Part shown: one piece after another, positions 1 through 8,200 of the stretch
How the letters are laid out: every line of letters starts with the position of its first letter
Numbering within the stretch: position 1 is the first letter of the stretch
Origin: GCA-002722245 sp964230605
GTDB taxonomy: Bacteria; Bacteroidota; Bacteroidia; Flavobacteriales_C; GCA-002722245
Assembly: GCA_964230605.1 (NCBI GenBank)
Contig: CAXRIN010000109.1
Span: 1-20,331 of the forward strand
Length of the DNA: 20,331 nt
Direction of reading: 5' to 3'
Made by a program: the position numbers and the translations under genes
The notes under the pieces: generated by a model
The model's input: only the letters and a program-made list of their open reading frames with translations
Told to the model about the DNA's origin: nothing
Databases searched by the model: none

Positions 1-80
1 TGTCCGAAAACGGAAGTTCCGTAAAAATGTGTAGTTTTATTCATAGTAGTATTTATTTCTCAAAAACAAATCTACTAAAA

Positions 81-124
81 AAGAGAAAGGAAGATTTTAT
101 GGTCTTCCTTCTCTTAATTTTTTT
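81..124 (+). terminator. Intrinsic terminator, possibly bidirectional
   Basis: A purine-rich arm (81-94) pairs with 103-115 with one bulged base, around an 8-base loop, and is followed by a run of seven T (118-124). A run of A lies just before the 5' arm, so the reverse strand also carries a T run after the stem. It probably ends a gene lying mostly upstream of the window: frame 1 reads a few residues and stops at 22-24, which could be that gene's end. Confidence 0.7.
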
Positions 125-518
125 ATCGGACAACAGTGATTATCTAATTATTTTATCTACTTGGTTATTGTCTTCTTATACATTCTCATCTAGTGATGTG
201 GATTTTAAGAAAATCAAGGAAGATAATGGGGTGTATGAAGTTCAATTTGGAGTTGTAGGTCAGTCTTACACGAAACCAGTTGAAGTAGAAACAATTCTGT
301 CATCAATACCTTTTCATGAGGTATTAGAAGTGACTAAGAGAGGGCATGAGTTTTTTATTAATGTTAAAACATCTGAAATGCCTGATTTTAGGTTTTACAG
401 AGAAACTTTTAATCAGTTTGGATTTGAAATGGATGTTCGATTTTTCGAATTCCATAATGATCAACTGAAACAAGTTGTTGATAAAGAAATTCAAAAAATA
501 AAATCAAGAAAATCATAA
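99..518 (+). CDS. Hypothetical protein with hydrophobic N-terminus, start uncertain
   Basis: The family is not recognised. The convincing coding part is the soluble region from about base 198 to 518. It is rich in charged and aromatic residues, has a Val-Tyr-Glu-Val-Gln-Phe stretch followed by a predicted mixed alpha/beta segment, and ends in a Lys-rich tail. Upstream the frame is open to the window edge, but it runs through a hairpin terminator at 81-124, so long N-terminal extensions are doubtful. The ATG at 99 has an AGGA-like sequence 8 bases upstream and gives a hydrophobic leader of about 30 residues that could be a poor signal anchor. That ATG lies in the loop of the terminator, however. 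Later in-frame alternatives are TTG at 168 and GTG at 198. A stem-loop region follows the stop closely. Function unknown; coding status is fairly likely, start is not. Confidence 0.5.
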   Translation: MVFLLLIFLSDNSDYLIILSTWLLSSYTFSSSDVDFKKIKEDNGVYEVQFGVVGQSYTKPVEVETILSSIPFHEVLEVTKRGHEFFINVKTSEMPDFRFYRETFNQFGFEMDVRFFEFHNDQLKQVVDKEIQKIKSRKS

Positions 519-526
519 AGAGAATT

Positions 527-694
527 CACCCGTTTGCGCAAAGGAATTTATAATGCAATGGACTTTCCGATGCGTAAACTTGGGTGGATAATGAAATTAA
601 AATCTTACGTAATGAGCCGCTTGCGGTTTTAATGTTTCGTAGGTATGTGGGGTGAGGCTGTCTGCTTTTGTAGACAGTCTCTTTTGTATTTTTT
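527..694 (+). ncRNA. Candidate structured small RNA or structured 3' UTR
   Basis: These 168 bases have no credible reading frame, but they fold well. CACCC (527-531) pairs with GGGTG (582-586), TTT (533-535) with AAA (576-578), GCGCA (536-540) with TGCGT (571-575, one G-U pair), and GGAA (543-546) with TTCC (565-568). This gives one extended stem with small internal loops. A short CCGC/GCGG hairpin follows at 617-626, and the region ends in a terminator hairpin (654-681) with a T-rich tail. Local G+C is visibly higher than in the flanks, as is common for RNA genes in A+T-rich genomes. It begins only 9 bases after the upstream stop codon, so it could be a 3'-UTR-derived RNA rather than an independent gene. 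No promoter of its own was found. It does not match 6S, SRP or tmRNA layouts known to me. Confidence 0.4.
654..694 (+). terminator. Intrinsic terminator upstream of sucC
   Basis: GAGGCTGTCT (654-663) pairs with AGACAGTCTC (672-681), a ten-pair stem with one G-U pair and an 8-base loop. It is followed by a T-rich tail (682-694). It separates the upstream unit from sucC, which has its own promoter-like site downstream. Confidence 0.8.
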
Positions 695-718
695 AAAATT
701 TCCTTTGAATTCGTGTTT

Positions 719-745
719 TTGTTAGAAATGAAAACATTAAATTTG
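719..745 (+). promoter_or_regulatory. Bacteroidota-type promoter for sucC
   Basis: TTG at 719-721 and an exact TAnnTTTG motif (TAAATTTG, 738-745) are spaced by 16 bases, one less than the usual 17-23 in Flavobacterium. Transcription would start near 749 and give a leader of about 28 bases before the sucC ATG at 777. The site lies just after a terminator, as expected for an independent transcription unit. Confidence 0.6.
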
Positions 746-776
746 GGGCACTCGAAAATTTTGAAAATTAAAACAT

Positions 777-1988
777 ATGAATCTTCACGAATATCAAGGG
801 AAATCAATCCTAGCTTCTTACGGAGTAGGAATCCAAAGAGGAGAAGTAATCGACTCAGTTGAACAAGCTGAAGCAGCTGCTAAAAAGTTAACTGAAGAAA
901 CTGGAACTGGATGGTACGTTGTTAAAGCTCAAATCCACGCTGGTGGTAGAGGTAAAGGTATTGTTGAAGAGACTGGTTCTCACGGTGTTGTTTTAGCAAA
1001 AGGTTTAGACAAAGTTGAAGATACTGTTAAAGGTATTTTAGGAGGTCACCTTGAAACTGCTCAAACAAACGGAAAAGGAAAGAAAGTAAACAAAGTCTTA
1101 ATTGCTGAAGATGTTTACTATCCTGGAGAAAGCGAAATCTCTGAAATATATATGTCTGTTTTATTAGACAGAGAGTCTGGGCAAAACGTAATTGTTTATT
1201 CAACAGAAGGAGGTATGGATATCGAAGCTGTTGCTGAAGAAACTCCAGATAAGATTTATAAAGAATTTGTTGATCCAGCATTAGGACTTCAAGGTTTCCA
1301 AGCAAGAAAAATAGCTTTCAACTTAGGTTTATCTGGTGATGCATTTAAAGCAATGGCAAAATTCGTAGGTTCATTATATTCTGCATACGTTGGATGTGAT
1401 GCTTCTATGTTTGAAATTAACCCAGTATTAAAAACTTCAGATAATAAGATTATCGCAGTTGATGCTAAAGTAACACTTGATGATAACGCATTATATCGTC
1501 ATAAAGATTACGCTGCTATGAGAGATGTTACTGAGGAGGATCCAACTGAAGTTGAAGCTAAAGCAGTTGAATTAAACTACGTTAAATTAGATGGTAACGT
1601 TGGTTGTATGGTAAATGGAGCAGGGTTAGCAATGGCTACTATGGATATCATTAAGTTCTCTGGTGGTGAGCCAGCTAACTTCTTAGATGTTGGAGGTACT
1701 GCAAATGCTGAGAGAGTTGAGAAAGCTTTCAAAATCATTTTAAAAGATCCTAATGTAAAAGCTATTTTAGTTAACATTTTTGGAGGAATTGTAAGATGTG
1801 ATAGAGTTGCTCAGGGTATTGTTGATGCTTACAAAAACATCGGAAATATTCCAGTTCCAATTATTGTTAGATTACAAGGTACAAATGCTGAAGAAGCTAA
1901 GAAGTTAATTGATGAGTCTGGATTAGATGTTCACTCTGTAGTTCAATTACAAGAAGCAGCTGATAAAGTATCAGAAGTATTAGCATAA
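777..1988 (+). CDS. sucC: Succinate-CoA ligase (ADP-forming) subunit beta
   Basis: This is the beta subunit of succinyl-CoA synthetase, the TCA-cycle enzyme that couples succinyl-CoA cleavage to nucleoside triphosphate formation in the cytosol. The 403-residue length is normal for the family. The N-terminus (MNLHEYQGK) is the typical start of the ATP-grasp domain. A Gly-rich HAGGRGKG nucleotide-binding stretch follows at about residues 54-61. The C-terminal ligase domain carries the family motif GGIVRCDRVAQGIV near residues 336-349. The partner alpha subunit gene (sucD) is not adjacent, which is common in Flavobacteria. The gene is monocistronic: a terminator and promoter lie upstream, and a strong hairpin terminator follows. 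ATP versus GTP preference cannot be read from the sequence. Confidence 0.97.
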   Translation: MNLHEYQGKSILASYGVGIQRGEVIDSVEQAEAAAKKLTEETGTGWYVVKAQIHAGGRGKGIVEETGSHGVVLAKGLDKVEDTVKGILGGHLETAQTNGKGKKVNKVLIAEDVYYPGESEISEIYMSVLLDRESGQNVIVYSTEGGMDIEAVAEETPDKIYKEFVDPALGLQGFQARKIAFNLGLSGDAFKAMAKFVGSLYSAYVGCDASMFEINPVLKTSDNKIIAVDAKVTLDDNALYRHKDYAAMRDVTEEDPTEVEAKAVELNYVKLDGNVGCMVNGAGLAMATMDIIKFSGGEPANFLDVGGTANAERVEKAFKIILKDPNVKAILVNIFGGIVRCDRVAQGIVDAYKNIGNIPVPIIVRLQGTNAEEAKKLIDESGLDVHSVVQLQEAADKVSEVLA

Positions 1989-2009
1989 GAAATTTCTTAT
2001 CATAAATTA

Positions 2010-2040
2010 AAAGCCACGATTTTTCGTGGCTTTACTTTTT
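2010..2040 (+). terminator. Intrinsic terminator after sucC
   Basis: A perfect ten-base-pair stem (AAAGCCACGA at 2010-2019, TCGTGGCTTT at 2024-2033) encloses a four-base T loop and is followed by a T-rich tail. It lies 21 bases after the sucC stop. Confidence 0.9.
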
Positions 2041-2146
2041 TCTGGCATTTTCATTGCTTTACTCAGGTTGTTTAGTGTTAAAATGCTGTTAATCCGAACA
2101 ATTTACTCAGCATTTCTTTTATTTTTACAATGCAAATTTTAGATCT

Positions 2147-3583
2147 ATGAAAAAGATATCATTAATTGTTTTACTTTCTGTTTTTTCTTCCCTTGGTGTT
2201 TTTGCACAAGGACACAAGATTAAATTCAATATTAAAAACTTAAATGATAGCGTTGTTTATCTCGCGAGATACTTTGGAGATAACAAGTATATTAAAGACA
2301 CTATTGTTGTTGATGGTAAGGAAAAGTTTGTTGTTGAAGGAGACGAGGAGCTAGAGTGTGGAATTTATATGATTGTTCGTGAAAAGAGAAATGCCTATTT
2401 CGAATTTTTAGTAGATGGACAAAATTTTTCAGTGTTTTCTGATACTACCGATTTTATAAATAAAACTTCTTTTAAAAATTCTCCTGAAAACGAATTACTT
2501 TATAAATATTTCAGATTCACTGGAAAGAAAGGGAAGCAGCTTCAAGATTCTACATTGACTAATGAGGAAAAAACAAAGATTCACGAAGAAATAGCAGCTT
2601 ATAAAAAAGACTTTATTATAAATAATCCTACTAATGTTATGTCTGTAGTGTTTTCAATTCAGGAAGATGTGGACATGCCAGAGGATTTAAAGAACGATAC
2701 TACTGAAGGTTCCGATAGAAGAAAGTACTATTACTATTTAAATCATTATTGGGATAAAGTAGATTTTAGTAGTTCTTGTTTGTTAAGAACGCCTGTGTTT
2801 CATGGTAAATTACAGCGATACTTTGATAAATGGGTTCCTCAACATTATGATTCAATTCCAAAGTATGCTGATTTTGTAGTTGAAAAAGCTAGGGTGAATC
2901 CGGAGGTTTTTAAATATGTAGTTAACTACTTAACCTTCAAGTGGGAAACAGGTAAGGAAAAGAGAATGTGTTGGGATAGAGTTTTTTACCATATGGCTAG
3001 AAGTTATTATTTAACTGAGCCTGAAACTCAAACTCCATGGGTTGAAGAAGGGCAAATGGCTAAAATAAGATCAAGAGTTCAAGATTTAACTTACTGCTTG
3101 TGTAGTGAAAAAGCAGTGCCATTTCAAATGACTTATCAAGGTAACAATTATGGCCCGCTTGGTTTGGAGGATACATTAAAAGTTCGTCATGATTTTACGA
3201 TGATGCCTCAAGATTATGTAGTGTTATGGTTCTGGGATTCTGATTGTGGACACTGTAAAAAACAGACACCTCAATTGTGGGATGCTTACCAAAAATATAA
3301 AAAGGAAGGAAGAAGCGTTGAAGTTATGGCTATTAACATTGAGCAAGAAACTCCTGGTTATATCAAGTATCTAAGAGAGAAAAAGTACGACTGGGTAAAT
3401 GTGCAGGATACCGCTCATTTATCAAACTTTAGAGAGTATTATGATATATATTCAACGCCGGTAGCTTACATTCTAGATAAAGAAAGGAGAATAATTGGTA
3501 AAAGGATAGATCCAAAAGGAGTTGAAGGTTTTCTGGATCAGCTTTTCAAACAAGAAGAGGAAGAGGAGAAAAAGAAAAAATAA
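2147..3583 (+). CDS. Secreted TlpA-like thioredoxin-fold protein (DUF4369 / DUF5106 type)
   Basis: This is a periplasmic or envelope thiol-disulfide protein of a type abundant in Bacteroidota. Residues 1-21 are a classical signal peptide ending in VFAQ, with no lipobox. The N-terminal part resembles the beta-rich DUF4369 domain found in front of TlpA-like thioredoxins. The middle (about 110-330) resembles the helical DUF5106 region. The C-terminal 140 residues are a thioredoxin fold with the active site C367-G-H-C370 preceded by WFWDSD, and a cis-Pro loop in YSTPVAY. The C-terminus ends in a Glu-rich then Lys-rich tail. The likely role is reduction or isomerisation of envelope thiols; the substrate is unknown. 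The gene is flanked by terminators, so it is probably monocistronic. The family call is firm, the exact function is not. Confidence 0.88.
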   Translation: MKKISLIVLLSVFSSLGVFAQGHKIKFNIKNLNDSVVYLARYFGDNKYIKDTIVVDGKEKFVVEGDEELECGIYMIVREKRNAYFEFLVDGQNFSVFSDTTDFINKTSFKNSPENELLYKYFRFTGKKGKQLQDSTLTNEEKTKIHEEIAAYKKDFIINNPTNVMSVVFSIQEDVDMPEDLKNDTTEGSDRRKYYYYLNHYWDKVDFSSSCLLRTPVFHGKLQRYFDKWVPQHYDSIPKYADFVVEKARVNPEVFKYVVNYLTFKWETGKEKRMCWDRVFYHMARSYYLTEPETQTPWVEEGQMAKIRSRVQDLTYCLCSEKAVPFQMTYQGNNYGPLGLEDTLKVRHDFTMMPQDYVVLWFWDSDCGHCKKQTPQLWDAYQKYKKEGRSVEVMAINIEQETPGYIKYLREKKYDWVNVQDTAHLSNFREYYDIYSTPVAYILDKERRIIGKRIDPKGVEGFLDQLFKQEEEEEKKKK

Positions 3584-3595
3584 ATGATTGATTTG

Positions 3596-3624
3596 AATGG
3601 GAGCAAGAGCTCCCATTCTTTTTA
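3596..3624 (+). terminator. Intrinsic terminator between TlpA-like gene and dapB
   Basis: A perfect nine-pair stem (AATGGGAGC at 3596-3604, GCTCCCATT at 3609-3617) has an AAGA loop and is followed by CTTTTTA. Its position between the two genes rules out an N-terminal extension of dapB through it. Confidence 0.88.
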
Positions 3625-3630
3625 TATTTG
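3623..3630 (+). promoter_or_regulatory. Promoter -7 element for dapB
   Basis: TATATTTG is an exact match to the Bacteroidota TAnnTTTG element and lies directly in the T tail of the preceding terminator. Start of transcription would be near 3634, 13 bases before the dapB ATG. No well-placed TTG -33 element is seen, because that position falls inside the terminator stem. Confidence 0.5.
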
Positions 3631-3646
3631 CGAAAAAATTGAGAAA

Positions 3647-4360
3647 ATGAAGATTGCTTTATTAGGATATGGGAAAATGGGAAAAGAAATCGAAAAGATT
3701 GCTATTTCTCGTGGGAATGAAATTGTTTTAAAAATTGGAGCTGATAATTTAAATGAACTTACAGAAGAAAATTTAAAGCAGGCTGATGTAGCAATTGAAT
3801 TCAGTACTCCTGATACGGCTTATGATAACATTAAACTTTGTTTTAAATCTAATGTACCTGTTGTTGTAGGGACAACTGGATGGTTGGATAAATTGGATGA
3901 GTGTATTGCTCAAACAAAAGAGGGGAAGGGATTGTTTTATGCTTCAAACTTTAGTGTTGGTGTAAATGTGTTTTTTGAAATTAATAAGAAGTTAGCTGAA
4001 TTAATGGCTCCTTATACTGATTACAAAGTAGCAATGGAGGAAATTCATCATACTGAAAAATTGGATGCTCCAAGTGGAACGGCTATTACATTAGCAGAGG
4101 GGATTATTGATAATAATTCTAAAATCTCTTCGTGGATTAATGAGGAAACAGCTGATTCAAATAAATTGGGAATAGTTTCTAAAAGAATTGAAAAAGTTCC
4201 AGGTACTCATGTTGTGACTTATGAGAATGAAATTGATGAGATTTACATTAAGCATACAGCGCACAACAGAAAAGGATTTGCTTTAGGTGCGGTTTTAGCA
4301 GCCGAATTTATGAATGGTAAATCAGGATTTTTTGGAATGAGTGATTTATTAGGCTTATAA
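3647..4360 (+). CDS. dapB: 4-hydroxy-tetrahydrodipicolinate reductase
   Basis: DapB reduces hydroxy-tetrahydrodipicolinate with NAD(P)H in the cytosol, in the diaminopimelate/lysine pathway. The 237-residue protein is of the short form seen in Bacteroidota. The Rossmann loop is G7-Y-G-K-M-G12, followed later by the GTTGW stretch. The catalytic signature is H134-H-T-E-K138-L-D-A-P-S-G-T-A, with H134 and K138 at the positions of the E. coli catalytic His159 and Lys163. The frame is open for 21 codons further upstream, but those codons are the terminator and promoter just described. MKIALLGYG at 3647 is the standard family N-terminus. A convergent terminator follows the stop. Confidence 0.96.
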   Translation: MKIALLGYGKMGKEIEKIAISRGNEIVLKIGADNLNELTEENLKQADVAIEFSTPDTAYDNIKLCFKSNVPVVVGTTGWLDKLDECIAQTKEGKGLFYASNFSVGVNVFFEINKKLAELMAPYTDYKVAMEEIHHTEKLDAPSGTAITLAEGIIDNNSKISSWINEETADSNKLGIVSKRIEKVPGTHVVTYENEIDEIYIKHTAHNRKGFALGAVLAAEFMNGKSGFFGMSDLLGL

Positions 4361-4399
4361 GATATAGTTATTCAATAAATAAATCTTTAAAATTTTTGC

Positions 4400-4430
4400 A
4401 ATGGCCGATTCTCATCGGCCATTTTCTTTT
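4400..4430. terminator. Terminator between convergent dapB and TrmH-like genes
   Basis: AATGGCCGAT (4400-4409) and ATCGGCCATT (4414-4423) form a perfect ten-pair stem with a four-base loop. TTCTTTT follows on the plus strand. On the minus strand the stem is followed by GCAAAAATTTT, a weaker tail. It probably stops dapB transcription and perhaps also the operon on the other strand. Confidence 0.85.
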
Positions 4431-4447
4431 CTAAAGAATTTAGCTCG

Positions 4448-4918
4448 CTATGCTAATCTTGTGATTTCATAAAGAGCTGCAGAAAGGGCGTTAGAAACAT
4501 TCATAGAGCTATTGTTTCCAAACATCTTTATATGAAAACTTGGGACTTTATTCAAATACTGATCAGATACTCCCGAATTTTCATTTCCTACTATTATGCC
4601 TAATTTCTGCTTGTTTGAAGGTGATTCTGATAGGGGAGAACTAGTTGTAGTTAGTTCTAAACAAAACCAATCACGATCATCGAATTGAGGTTCGGTGATA
4701 AATTCAAAGTTGACGTATTTTTCAGTTCCTCGTGAAACTGATTTAGCACGTTTAGTTAACTCTTGAATACCGTTTAAAAAGTAAACTTTTGAAACTCCAA
4801 AAGCATCTGCCAATCTTAAAATACTTCCAATGTTTGCTGGGGATTCAATACCGTCACAAAGAATTACAATGTCTTTGTTTGATTTGTATTTTTCGAATTG
4901 TTCGTGGGTTGATTGCAT
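4448..4918 (-). CDS. SpoU/TrmH-family RNA 2'-O-methyltransferase
   Basis: This is a cytosolic SPOUT (alpha/beta-knot) methyltransferase that transfers a methyl group from S-adenosylmethionine to a ribose 2'-OH in tRNA or rRNA. The 156 residues hold the three family motifs: motif 1 with N29-IGSILR35, whose Arg is the expected catalytic residue; motif 2 IIVGNENSGV at about 108-117; and motif 3 NNSSMNVSNALSAALYE at about 136-151, which forms the knot. There is no extra N-terminal RNA-binding domain, so it is a minimal form. Motif 2 has Asn-Glu-Asn where many members have Ser-Glu-Gly. It is the last gene of the fur-purA-OstA operon, 13 bases after the OstA-like stop. The exact RNA target (TrmH, TrmL or RlmB type) cannot be assigned. 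Confidence 0.88.
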   Translation of the reverse strand: MQSTHEQFEKYKSNKDIVILCDGIESPANIGSILRLADAFGVSKVYFLNGIQELTKRAKSVSRGTEKYVNFEFITEPQFDDRDWFCLELTTTSSPLSESPSNKQKLGIIVGNENSGVSDQYLNKVPSFHIKMFGNNSSMNVSNALSAALYEITRLA

Positions 4919-4931
4919 AAAATGAGACTAA

Positions 4932-6425
4932 CTATTTTCTCAAAATATCTTTCAGTGATGCTGGCCTTTGATCTCCTCGCCAAATAAAACCATCTAGTTT
5001 TTGTTCTGATTCTGGAAAGTCCTTTAATGGATAAAAGGTTGCTTCGGGCATAGTGATGAACTTAATTCTATCTATTTTTCCTTTTTTGAATTTGATTTGG
5101 ATGTCACTACAAATAGCTTTGTTAACTCCTGTGTATTTACCATCTTCTTCTTTTGCGTAATAAATGGTTTGTCCGTTTCCTAAAACATCCATAATAGCTA
5201 ATTTCCCCTGTTTGAAATGTCCAACTAAATCTCTTCCTTTTACTTGGTCGAATCGAGGTGGAGTACTATCTGTTAAGGAGGAAATGAAACCATTGTTTTT
5301 TACAAATAATTTTTGAAGCTTATTGTCGTAGTGAAGAAGTTCTATTGAGTCCCCTGTTAATTGACTTTCACCATTCCACAAGATTGGGTCATAAAATAGC
5401 TTGATAAGTGAATCCTGCATGTTATATGCTAATGAATCGCATTTACCTTGCATTTCAGCTTGGAAGAGTTTTACATTCCAATAAGCATAAAAACTTTTGT
5501 TGGAGTCGTTTTCTTCCTTAAGCAAAAGGGTATCACAAACTAAATATAATGTATCATCTTCTTCTGAACCTTGAGCAAAAATGACATTTTCTGTGATAAA
5601 AGAGTAGTTCTCTTTCCTGTTAAAATATCCATGCTCACCTTGAACTTTGAGGTGTTCTTTATCGTCTATTAAAACAACATCTCTATAAGCTTGTGAAAGA
5701 TTTGTTCTTTTGTCGAAATAGATGCTGTCAGCCATTAAGGCCTGTTCATCTTGTTTCAAAACAGCATTTTGTTCAAATTGACCAATTTCCAATGTTCTGT
5801 TATAATACCCAGATTCACAGTATATTTTCTCCTTTTCTAATTGAATATTAGTAGGCCCAAGAAAGTAAGATGTTTTTGATTCCGTGGAATATTCTAAGGT
5901 GTCTGAAAATATTTTATACTCTGGGTGATTTACAACAACAGAATCCTTTAATTTTAAATATTTATTAGAGGTATTAAAGAATCCCTTTTTAGAATAAATT
6001 AAAGCTTCGTCTTGCTTAGTTTCAGCTCCTGATAGATAATAAACTAGTTTATTAGTTTTATCGAAGTAAAGAACCGAAGTTTTCAGCAAAGTATTTTCAC
6101 TTTTCATTTTTACATCGCCAATAAGCTTTCCGAGCTTTGTAGCTCCAACATATTCAAGTGAATTCCCCCAAGCTTTAATTTCGTTTTTTTGATTGATGTA
6201 AACCTTTCCCCAGGCATTAAAATCGTGAGTTTTACCATTAACCTCTGCGCTATCGCACATTAAAGTAGCGTCATCATATTTTAGAGCTACGTTTCCTATT
6301 AATTTTTGATAATCTTCTGTTCGACCAGGCTTAAGTTCATTGGCGCTTAAAATCTCAACAACCTCCTTTTGAGCCAAAAGGAGGTTGCTGATAAATAAAG
6401 TTATTAAGAAAATGGTTTTACGCAT
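4932..6425 (-). CDS. OstA/LptA-like exported protein
   Basis: This 497-residue protein starts with a signal peptide (MRKTIFLITLFISNLLLAQ) and continues as repeated short beta segments of the OstA/LptA type. Examples are the patterns Asp-Asp-Ala-Thr-Leu-Met-Cys-Asp-Ser-Ala and later repeats with Ala-Asp-Ser-Ile-Tyr-Phe-Asp. This matches the OstA-like family of Bacteroidota, thought by homology to help move lipopolysaccharide across the periplasm or assemble LptD. It is longer than E. coli LptA and probably forms a beta-jellyroll filament. The start overlaps the purA stop by eight bases (ATGCGTAA), so translation is likely coupled. Its presence between purA and an RNA methyltransferase gives no functional link. 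Confidence 0.82.
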   Translation of the reverse strand: MRKTIFLITLFISNLLLAQKEVVEILSANELKPGRTEDYQKLIGNVALKYDDATLMCDSAEVNGKTHDFNAWGKVYINQKNEIKAWGNSLEYVGATKLGKLIGDVKMKSENTLLKTSVLYFDKTNKLVYYLSGAETKQDEALIYSKKGFFNTSNKYLKLKDSVVVNHPEYKIFSDTLEYSTESKTSYFLGPTNIQLEKEKIYCESGYYNRTLEIGQFEQNAVLKQDEQALMADSIYFDKRTNLSQAYRDVVLIDDKEHLKVQGEHGYFNRKENYSFITENVIFAQGSEEDDTLYLVCDTLLLKEENDSNKSFYAYWNVKLFQAEMQGKCDSLAYNMQDSLIKLFYDPILWNGESQLTGDSIELLHYDNKLQKLFVKNNGFISSLTDSTPPRFDQVKGRDLVGHFKQGKLAIMDVLGNGQTIYYAKEEDGKYTGVNKAICSDIQIKFKKGKIDRIKFITMPEATFYPLKDFPESEQKLDGFIWRGDQRPASLKDILRK

Positions 6426-7698
6426 TTACTTTGTCTCTCATTAAAGTTTGAGTTCTGTCTGGTCCAACAGATACAACAGTAATTGGTACTTCTAATTCTT
6501 TTTCCAAATAAGTGATATAGTCGTTTAATTCTGAAGGTAATTCAGAGATGTCAGACAATCCAGTTAAATCTTTATCCCATCCTGGAAGTGATTCTAAAAC
6601 CGGAGTTAAATTATTTTCGTCAATATTATATGGGAAATGCTCAATTGTTTCTCCTTTATAGTTGTAGGCAGTACAAACTTTTAATTCTCCAAAAGATGAT
6701 AAAACATCAGCCTTTGTCATAATTAAGTCTGTAACTCCGTTTAACATGATTGAATATTTCAAAGCAGGAAGATCTAACCATCCGCATCTTCTTGGTCTAC
6801 CTGTAGTAGCTCCAAATTCGTGACCAGCTTGTCTTAGTTCTTCTCCTGATTGATCCAATAACTCAGTAGGGAAAGGTCCTGATCCAACTCTTGTACAGTA
6901 AGCTTTGAAAATTCCAAATACTTTCCCAATTCTGTTTGGAGCAACTCCTAATCCAGTACAAGCACCAGCACAAACTGTATTAGATGAAGTTACGAACGGG
7001 TAAGAACCAAAATCAATATCTAATAATGAACCTTGAGCTCCCTCAGCTAAAATTGATTTTCCAGCTTTCATTGCCTCTCCAATGTAGTGCTCGCTATCAA
7101 TAAATGTTAAAGCTTTCAGAGTTTCTAACGAAGCCATCCATTTTTCTTCTTCTTCTCTGAAATCATATTCAAAATCAAATTGCTTAAGCATTTCTTCATG
7201 CTTGGCAACAAGTGCTTTGTATCTGTCTTGGAAATCATCCAATTCTAAATCTCCAACTCTCAAACCATTTCTACCAGTTTTGTCCATGTAAGTTGGACCA
7301 ATACCTTTTAATGTAGAACCAATTTTATTTTTTCCTTTAGCAGCCTCAGATGCAGCATCTAAAACTCTGTGCGTAGGAAGAATAAGGTGGGTTTTTCTTG
7401 AGATTAAAAGTTTTGATTTAACATCAACATTTAATGCTTTTAAACCTTCAATTTCTTTTTGGAAGATAATTGGATCCATTACAACACCATTTCCAATAAT
7501 GTTAATTGTGTTTTCATGGAATATACCTGATGGAATGGTATGTAATACATGCTTAATTCCATCGAACTCTAAAGTGTGACCAGCGTTTGGTCCACCTTGG
7601 AAACGTGCGATAATATCATACTTAGGAGTGAAAACATCAACGATTTTTCCTTTTCCTTCGTCACCCCATTGTAATCCTAATAATACGTCTACTTTCAT
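6418..7698 (-). CDS. purA: Adenylosuccinate synthase
   Basis: PurA joins IMP and aspartate at the cost of GTP to form adenylosuccinate, the first committed step to AMP, in the cytosol. The 426-residue length is typical. The phosphate-binding loop GLQWGDEGKGK is at residues 8-18 with catalytic Asp13, and GGPNAGHT gives catalytic His41. The later motifs STLKGIGPTY, QGSLLDIDFGSYP and GATTGRPRRCGW are all present. The gene starts 28 bases after the fur stop and overlaps the next gene by eight bases, so it sits in the middle of a four-gene operon. Nothing is missing. Confidence 0.97.
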   Translation of the reverse strand: MKVDVLLGLQWGDEGKGKIVDVFTPKYDIIARFQGGPNAGHTLEFDGIKHVLHTIPSGIFHENTINIIGNGVVMDPIIFQKEIEGLKALNVDVKSKLLISRKTHLILPTHRVLDAASEAAKGKNKIGSTLKGIGPTYMDKTGRNGLRVGDLELDDFQDRYKALVAKHEEMLKQFDFEYDFREEEEKWMASLETLKALTFIDSEHYIGEAMKAGKSILAEGAQGSLLDIDFGSYPFVTSSNTVCAGACTGLGVAPNRIGKVFGIFKAYCTRVGSGPFPTELLDQSGEELRQAGHEFGATTGRPRRCGWLDLPALKYSIMLNGVTDLIMTKADVLSSFGELKVCTAYNYKGETIEHFPYNIDENNLTPVLESLPGWDKDLTGLSDISELPSELNDYITYLEKELEVPITVVSVGPDRTQTLMRDKVNA

Positions 7699-7726
7699 TT
7701 TATATTTAGTAAAACCTTTCGGTTAT

Positions 7727-8176
7727 TTATTTAACACATTTACCATTATTGCAAAGCCCATATACAGTTAGGGAATGCGATTTTATCTCAAACTCTGTGA
7801 ATTTTTTTAGGTTATCCATTACTTGCCCCAATCTTGGATCGCAAAACTCAATAACTTTACCACACTTCTGACAAATTAAATGATCATGATTTGCATAACC
7901 AAACGCTTTCTCAAATTGAGCGTGATTGGAACCAAATTGATGTTTAACAACTAGATTACAATCCATTAAAAGATCCAACGTGTTGTACAATGTAGCTCTA
8001 CTCACACGATAGTTTTTAGCTTTCATGTTTTCATACAAAGTTTCAATGTCAAAATGATTTTTGTAGGAGTAGATTTCATCGAGTATGGCGAAGCGTTCAG
8101 GAGTTTTCCTGTGACTATTTTTTTCTAGAAACTCGGTAAATATCTCAGTTACCTTTTCTTGAATTTCAACACTCAC
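7727..8176 (-). CDS. Fur-family metal-responsive transcriptional repressor
   Basis: This is a 149-residue DNA-binding regulator of the Fur/PerR/Zur family. A winged helix covers about residues 1-80, with the recognition helix near RVSRATLYNTLDLL. The dimerisation domain has a structural zinc site of two pairs, C102-x2-C105 and C142-x4-C147. Metal-site candidates are H41, E89, H97, D98, H99 and H134. A Glu (E89) where PerR has Asp argues for a Fur-like rather than a PerR-like sensor. The residue matching E. coli Fur His87 is Asn96. It is the first gene of the fur-purA-OstA-TrmH operon. Which metal it senses cannot be settled from the sequence. Confidence 0.9.
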   Translation of the reverse strand: MSVEIQEKVTEIFTEFLEKNSHRKTPERFAILDEIYSYKNHFDIETLYENMKAKNYRVSRATLYNTLDLLMDCNLVVKHQFGSNHAQFEKAFGYANHDHLICQKCGKVIEFCDPRLGQVMDNLKKFTEFEIKSHSLTVYGLCNNGKCVK

Positions 8177-8200
8177 TTTTACCAGATGTTAGAGAAGGCA

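Noticed and set aside
526..807. Minus-strand reading frame over the sucC upstream region
   Set aside because: It crosses a terminator, the sucC promoter and the sucC start, and resembles no family; the region is better explained as structured RNA.
1027..1777. Minus-strand frames inside sucC
   Set aside because: They are antisense shadows of a clearly functional gene with no family resemblance.
3584..3646. N-terminal extension of dapB
   Set aside because: These bases form a perfect terminator hairpin and a promoter element; the standard DapB start is at 3647.
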